Source: Holdemanella hominis (GTDB taxonomy: Bacteria > Bacillota_I > Bacilli_A > Erysipelotrichales > Erysipelotrichaceae). Taken from it: DNA of 8,013 bases. Shown piece by piece: positions 5,792 through 8,013 of this stretch. The stretch spans positions 1 through 8,013 of the forward strand of contig NZ_JACRWH010000070.1 of assembly GCF_014306155.1 (NCBI RefSeq), read 5' to 3'. Each line of letters begins with the position of its first letter. Position 1 is the first letter of the stretch. The notes under the pieces are model-generated. The model was given only the letters and a program-made list of their open reading frames with translations, was not told the DNA's origin and searched no databases. The translations under genes and the position numbers were made by a program.

Positions 5792-6626
5792 TTTTTTTTA
5801 GACGCTCCAACAAGGTTTTACGCATGATACCCATAAAAGTGGCATCACGATAGGATTTTCCTCGTTTCTTGCCTTTTGGAATGATTGTCTTTCCGGCATG
5901 CAACAACTTATGGCAGTGCTCACAAAGCGTAATCAGATTATTAGGAGCGTCACCTCCAGTCTGGCGACTTTCGATATGATGCACATGTAGTTTTACATTA
6001 TTATCATGCGTACCACAACACTGACAAGTATATTCATCTCGATGAAGCACATACTGTCTTGTGTTATAGAAATCGTACTGTTCTCCAAGCTGATAGTCTG
6101 TGCCAACAGGGAGCGGCCTTCCTTCTTCCATCGCTTTTAGACGCTGAAGGTCGAATTCTGCTGTTTCTACATGAATATCAGATATAGGCAAAATTTGACA
6201 TATTCTCTTGATGGCTGTTATATGTTCCTGAATCTTGACTTCGACTGAAGGAGCCAGCCATACTTTATGTTTAGAATGCACACGATTGTTGAATCTTGGC
6301 TTTCTGTATCTTGTTTTTCGACTTCTTCGAGAGCTACGCAGAGCTCGTCTTGCAGACAATAATTTCACGACATCGTTACGAGGAACCAGTTCTTCCTGAT
6401 AGACGACTTTCTGCTCTGTTGTAGCAGCCAGACCAATATGTCTACTTCCTGCGTCTACACCAAGAGATACAGGTTGTGTTTCTTTTGTGCTCTGATATAA
6501 AAGTTGTATCGTGAATGGACAACGCTTTGCTACTTTAGCAAGATGACTGTTCAACAGCTTTCTTACTTTTCTGTGCCTTGAAGTTGGCATAAGTGGTTGT
6601 CCATCGATATCTAATACGTATACCAT
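5772..6626 (-). CDS. iscB: RNA-guided endonuclease IscB, N-terminal part, stops early by frameshift
   Basis: IscB is the Cas9-ancestor nuclease that cuts double-stranded DNA under guidance of an omega RNA. From the ATG at 6626 (GGAGGTG eight bases upstream), the order is: PLMP motif (11-14) of the N-terminal domain; RuvC-I LGVDAG with Asp58; arginine-rich bridge helix (93-111); RuvC-II IHVETAEFD with Glu154; and an HNH domain with zinc cysteines CxxC (201-204) and CxxC (235-238), catalytic HVHH (214-217) and Asn229/230. After residue 278 an A8 run shifts the frame. Seven odd residues and a TGA follow before RuvC-III, so the product as encoded should lack RuvC activity, while HNH nicking remains conceivable. 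The frame extends upstream to 6734, but that stretch is omega RNA, not protein. Confidence 0.85.
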   Translation of the reverse strand: MVYVLDIDGQPLMPTSRHRKVRKLLNSHLAKVAKRCPFTIQLLYQSTKETQPVSLGVDAGSRHIGLAATTEQKVVYQEELVPRNDVVKLLSARRALRSSRRSRKTRYRKPRFNNRVHSKHKVWLAPSVEVKIQEHITAIKRICQILPISDIHVETAEFDLQRLKAMEEGRPLPVGTDYQLGEQYDFYNTRQYVLHRDEYTCQCCGTHDNNVKLHVHHIESRQTGGDAPNNLITLCEHCHKLLHAGKTIIPKGKKRGKSYRDATFMGIMRKTLLERLKKRNRCSC

Positions 6627-6899
6627 ATAAGGCACCTCCTTTTTTGTGATATGTTTGATGCGGTAAGCCGGCACATATCGAGCCGTATATGACACCTTCG
6701 CCAATGTTAATGAGAGGTTTGCAATAAGACACACACTGTTCCTACCTCACAGAACTGTTTAATATGTCCCCTTAGAGCCGCAGACTAGGTGTTACATCCA
6801 CGGGTAACTATATATTCTCTCTTAACGTAGTGCTCACAGCACTTAGGCTAGTCAACTTAGGCTTTTACAAGCCTGCCAATTCATTGGCGGATAGTTGAC
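6627..6899 (-). ncRNA. Omega RNA (guide RNA scaffold) of the IscB element
   Basis: The stretch between the element's left end and iscB is where IscB omega RNAs are encoded, with the guide at the 5' end taken from flanking DNA. On the minus strand it folds well. A closing stem GTCAACT/AGTTGAC (6899-6893 with 6857-6851) encloses two hairpins: GCCAA-TGAA-TTGGC (6888-6875) and AGGCTT-GTAA-AAGCCT (6874-6859), giving a three-way junction. Next come AGTGCT-GTG-AGCACT (6843-6829) and GTTAC/GTAAC (6808-6804 with 6795-6791). The 3' limit, probably just before the iscB ribosome site, and the 5' limit are inferred. The guide would be roughly the 16 bases upstream of about 6900, that is, sequence of the interrupted gene. 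Confidence 0.7.
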
Positions 6900-7212
6900 C
6901 CTTTCCTTTTTTCACAATCAAGAAAGGCCTTGTTGTGTGTCCTTCAGGAATGGATTTTAAGGCTTTATCTGTAACTGGCATTGTACAATATACTAAATTA
7001 TCTACAGATATATGATTAAAAATATCTTCTTGCCAATCTTCATATGCATATTTGGATTTGAATCCAATATTACAAATATTCGCACCAATCTTTAAATACT
7101 TTTCTTGTTGGAGTGTACACTTATTTTGTTTTGTTTGTTCCTCATGTTTATAGAATAAACTACGGATAAATGCTTGGATAGATTTAAAATACCCCATTAT
7201 GTTCTTGTTCAT
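6898..7212 (-). pseudogene. 5' part of a PemK/MazF-like gene interrupted by the IscB element
   Basis: About 105 native residues remain before the frame enters the element, where it would add some eleven foreign residues and stop at 6865. The first half is helical and charged (KYLKIGANICNIGFKSKY, YEDWQEDIFNHI). The second half, DNLVYCTMPVTDKALKSIPEGHTTRPFLIVKKGKG region (residues 71-105), resembles the opening of the PemK/MazF ribonuclease fold: a D-x-V-Y strand, a loop, then an H-x-x-R-P-x-L-I-V strand. The rest of the fold is missing, so it should be inactive. I prefer the ATG at 7212 (GAAGG seven bases upstream) over that at 7239, which has no ribosome site. No antitoxin gene is obvious nearby. 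The toxin resemblance is moderate evidence, not proof of function. Confidence 0.6.
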
Positions 7213-7269
7213 ATTCGAGCCTTCATTCAAGCTAACCATATCATCTTAATTGACATTATCGATGTCTAA

Positions 7270-7298
7270 AACATAGATTGTTTTAAAAAGTGAATCAA
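7270..7298 (-). promoter_or_regulatory. Candidate promoter of the interrupted gene and IscB element
   Basis: On the minus strand TTGATT (7298-7293), 17 bp, TATGTT (7275-7270), with four of six consensus bases in each box. The -35 overlaps the left arm of the inverted repeat at 7295-7307. Transcripts would cross the gene remnant into the omega RNA and iscB. Confidence 0.45.
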
Positions 7299-7332
7299 AC
7301 TTGTTTAAGTAATATGTTATAAACAAGTTTGA
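7295..7332. repeat. 13-bp perfect inverted repeat, likely operator
   Basis: TCAAACTTGTTTA (7295-7307) and TAAACAAGTTTGA (7320-7332) are exact inverted copies around a 12-base spacer. Each arm is itself dyad-like (AAAC-N2-GTTT), so the site offers two palindromes about 25 bp apart, as expected for two dimers bound side by side. It is not followed by a T-run and so is not a terminator. It lies between divergent genes and covers the -35 of the minus-strand promoter. The regulator is unknown. Confidence 0.6.
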
Positions 7333-7382
7333 AGAAAAAATAACATTTGATACGTTTGAATGAAAATGAACAAAAAACTGTA

Positions 7383-7396
7383 TGAAAACGATTTCA
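7383..7396. promoter_or_regulatory. cre site (CcpA binding)
   Basis: TGAAAACGATTTCA matches the catabolite-responsive element consensus TGWAANCGNTNWCA at every position. It covers the -35 region of the promoter whose -10 is at 7404-7409, a position normally linked to repression by CcpA when a preferred sugar is present. Confidence 0.7.
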
Positions 7397-7400
7397 GACA

Positions 7401-7409
7401 TGCTAATAT
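7401..7409 (+). promoter_or_regulatory. Extended -10 promoter of the small-gene cluster
   Basis: TGC followed by TAATAT forms an extended -10 box. No good -35 lies 16-18 bases upstream, where the cre site sits. Transcription would start near 7416, so the leader would be only about 20 bases and would contain the AGGAGG ribosome site at 7421-7426. Confidence 0.5.
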
Positions 7410-7435
7410 GAAATTAGAAAAGGAGGACATAGTAT

Positions 7436-7570
7436 ATGATGTCATTAGATTGGTTAGTTTACGCACTAGGTGTAGCAGCTGTTGTTTTCTTAGTCGTTAT
7501 GTTCTTCAAGTATAAAAAGCACAATCGATATGCCGATAAATTTGAAGACACATATCCAGATGCAAAGTAA
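7436..7570 (+). CDS. Small single-pass membrane protein (44 residues)
   Basis: Not recognised as a known family. AGGAGG (7421-7426) precedes the first of two adjacent ATG codons at the best spacing, so this start is chosen. After a short N-terminus (MMSLDW) comes one hydrophobic helix at about residues 7-24, ending in aromatic residues and a basic stretch (KYKKHNR). A short acidic tail follows (DKFEDTYPDAK). Positive charges after the helix suggest the tail faces the cytosol. It is first in a run of tiny genes behind the cre site, and the next start is five bases away. Role unknown; a small membrane regulator or subunit is possible. Confidence 0.7.
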   Translation: MMSLDWLVYALGVAAVVFLVVMFFKYKKHNRYADKFEDTYPDAK

Positions 7571-7574
7571 GATT

Positions 7575-7757
7575 ATGAAAAAGAGACAGAGAAAAAAGAA
7601 TAATAAGAATGTTTTTATTCCGTTGATTCCTGTTGAAATGACGGAAGAAGAGGTTAAGCAAATTCTTAAAACGAGAAAGGAGAATGAATCAGATGATAGG
7701 CGTAATATGCATCATAGTACTTGTGATGGAGTTCGTGTTTCAGATGAGCTTTCCTAA
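7575..7757 (+). CDS. Small basic protein of unknown function (60 residues)
   Basis: Starts four bases after the preceding stop, in a position that favours translational coupling; its own ribosome site is poor. The N-terminus is very basic (KKRQRKKNNKN). A hydrophobic FIPLIPVEM segment and a charged helix (TEEEVKQILKTRKENE) follow. The last 20 or so codons overlap the next gene in another frame and look like its shadow, so only the first 40 residues have clear protein character. The frame extends upstream to 7530 without a ribosome site; that start is rejected because it would overlap the 44-residue gene. No family recognised. Confidence 0.5.
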   Translation: MKKRQRKKNNKNVFIPLIPVEMTEEEVKQILKTRKENESDDRRNMHHSTCDGVRVSDELS

Positions 7758-7896
7758 ATGGGGACTCATTTCTACAGTTGTTCTACTTGCAGGTGGAGCT
7801 ATCTATGGCTTTTATATTCACGATTATTTTCAAGCAATGATGTGTGTTGCAGATATTGGATTTTTTGTGTATGCGTATGAGCATTTTAATAAATAA
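7693..7896 (+). CDS. Small membrane protein of unknown function (67 residues)
   Basis: Two or three hydrophobic helices cover nearly the whole protein: residues 2-20 (IGVICIIVLVMEFVFQMSF), about 24-41 (LISTVVLLAGGAIYGFYI) and about 47-62 (QAMMCVADIGFFVYAY), with a short polar end. AGGAG at 7678-7682 is too near an upstream in-frame ATG at 7684 and ideally spaced from the ATG at 7693, so the latter is chosen. The gene overlaps the end of the preceding reading frame by 65 bases, which suggests either coupling or that the preceding frame is shorter in reality. No family recognised. Confidence 0.65.
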   Translation: MIGVICIIVLVMEFVFQMSFPKWGLISTVVLLAGGAIYGFYIHDYFQAMMCVADIGFFVYAYEHFNK

Positions 7897-7925
7897 ATTC
7901 AAGATCATTCGATATTTCATTAAGA

Positions 7926-8013
7926 ATGGAAGAAAAGGCAATTGAGATTTCTAAGTTTGATCATAATACAATAGAAGCTTTAGTACATTCTCAATTATTA
8001 GTACAAGTAGATG
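7926..8013 (+). CDS. Start of an unidentified gene running off the window
   Basis: An ATG at 7926 opens a frame that stays open for 29 codons to the window end (MEEKAIEISKFDHNTIEALV onward). It looks like a soluble, helical, slightly acidic protein start. The ribosome site is weak and the gap from the preceding gene is 29 bases with no terminator. Too short to assign a family or be sure it is coding. Confidence 0.4.
   Translation, partial: MEEKAIEISKFDHNTIEALVHSQLLVQVD

Larger units (their letters stand above)
5331..6899 (-). mobile_element. IscB-type (IS200/IS605-like) element without transposase; limits approximate
   Basis: Read on the minus strand, the element holds a left end that folds into hairpins (6829-6899), an omega-RNA region, iscB, and a right-end hairpin (CACGTGAA 5343-5350 with TTCATGTG 5355-5362, loop TTTA, one G-T pair). 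Subterminal hairpins in place of terminal inverted repeats are typical of IS200/IS605 elements, which move as single strands by a Y1 transposase. No such transposase lies here, so mobility would need one supplied in trans. The segment is visibly richer in G and C than its AT-rich neighbours, which fits transfer from elsewhere. The left edge is uncertain over about 6880-6905 and the right edge over about 5325-5342. No target duplication is expected and none was seen. Confidence 0.75.

Noticed and set aside
6535..6732. Minus-strand open frame of 65 residues over the iscB start
   Set aside because: Out of frame with iscB and mostly inside the omega-RNA region; shadow frame.
6627..6734. N-terminal extension of IscB by 36 residues
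   Set aside because: No ribosome site before 6734, whereas GGAGGTG precedes the ATG at 6626; the extension is omega-RNA sequence and homologous IscB proteins begin near the PLMP motif.
5331..6899. CRISPR array or Cas9 locus
   Set aside because: No direct repeats with spacers and no cas1/cas2; the short N-terminal PLMP domain and small size point to IscB, not Cas9.
1..8013. tRNA or rRNA genes
   Set aside because: No cloverleaf with the conserved T-loop bases or rRNA core sequence was seen on either strand.

Overview
The window comes from an AT-rich, low-GC Gram-positive chromosome (Firmicutes; Erysipelotrichia or a near relative is my guess from general gene style, not from a search). Support comes from strong AGGAGG ribosome sites, HrcA/CIRCE control of a heat-shock gene, a perfect CcpA cre match, and intrinsic terminators with U-tracts. 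It carries a conserved housekeeping block (1-5200), an invading IscB/omega-RNA element inside a broken gene (about 5195-7212), and a cluster of small genes under a cre site (7383-8013).

Housekeeping block. The 3' end of carB (1-558) stops inside its own terminator. Then comes a CIRCE operator laid over a near-consensus promoter, which drives two tandem, almost identical small heat-shock (Hsp20) genes (721-1116 and 1137-1532) closed by a second terminator. A short CorA-type metal-ion transporter (1581-2324) starts only 11 bases after that terminator's T-run. It is followed by an unrecognised cytosolic 275-residue protein (2378-3205, perhaps DUF4299). Convergent to it is an alanyl-tRNA editing protein of the AlaX type with a DHHA1-like tail (3210-4304, minus). 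Divergent from alaX is a VUT/YhhQ-family transporter for a queuosine precursor (4438-5181). Its leader can fold into an H-type pseudoknot that pairs with the Shine-Dalgarno sequence, which looks like a class I preQ1 riboswitch.

Mobile block. A minus-strand element of the IscB (OMEGA, Cas9-ancestor) type lies at about 5331-6899. It has a structured region of about 270 bases upstream of the ORF (omega RNA), then iscB, then a right-end hairpin. No TnpA transposase is present, so the element depends on one elsewhere. iscB is split by a run of eight A bases. The first frame keeps PLMP, RuvC-I, bridge helix, RuvC-II and HNH. The second frame keeps RuvC-III and the C-terminal DNA-recognition domain. 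The element sits in a minus-strand gene whose 5' part (6898-7212) resembles PemK/MazF-type toxins. A short reading frame on the far side (5195-5329) may be its 3' end. The broken gene, the omega RNA and iscB all point the same way, so the old promoter at 7270-7298 could feed the element.

Right edge. A 13-bp perfect inverted repeat (7295-7332) overlaps the promoter of the broken gene. On the other side, a perfect cre match and an extended -10 box precede a row of tiny genes: a 44-residue membrane protein (7436), a 60-residue basic protein (7575), a 67-residue membrane protein (7693) and a reading frame that runs off the window (7926). The most notable items are the IscB/omega-RNA insertion with its homopolymer break, the candidate preQ1 riboswitch and the recombining Hsp20 pair.
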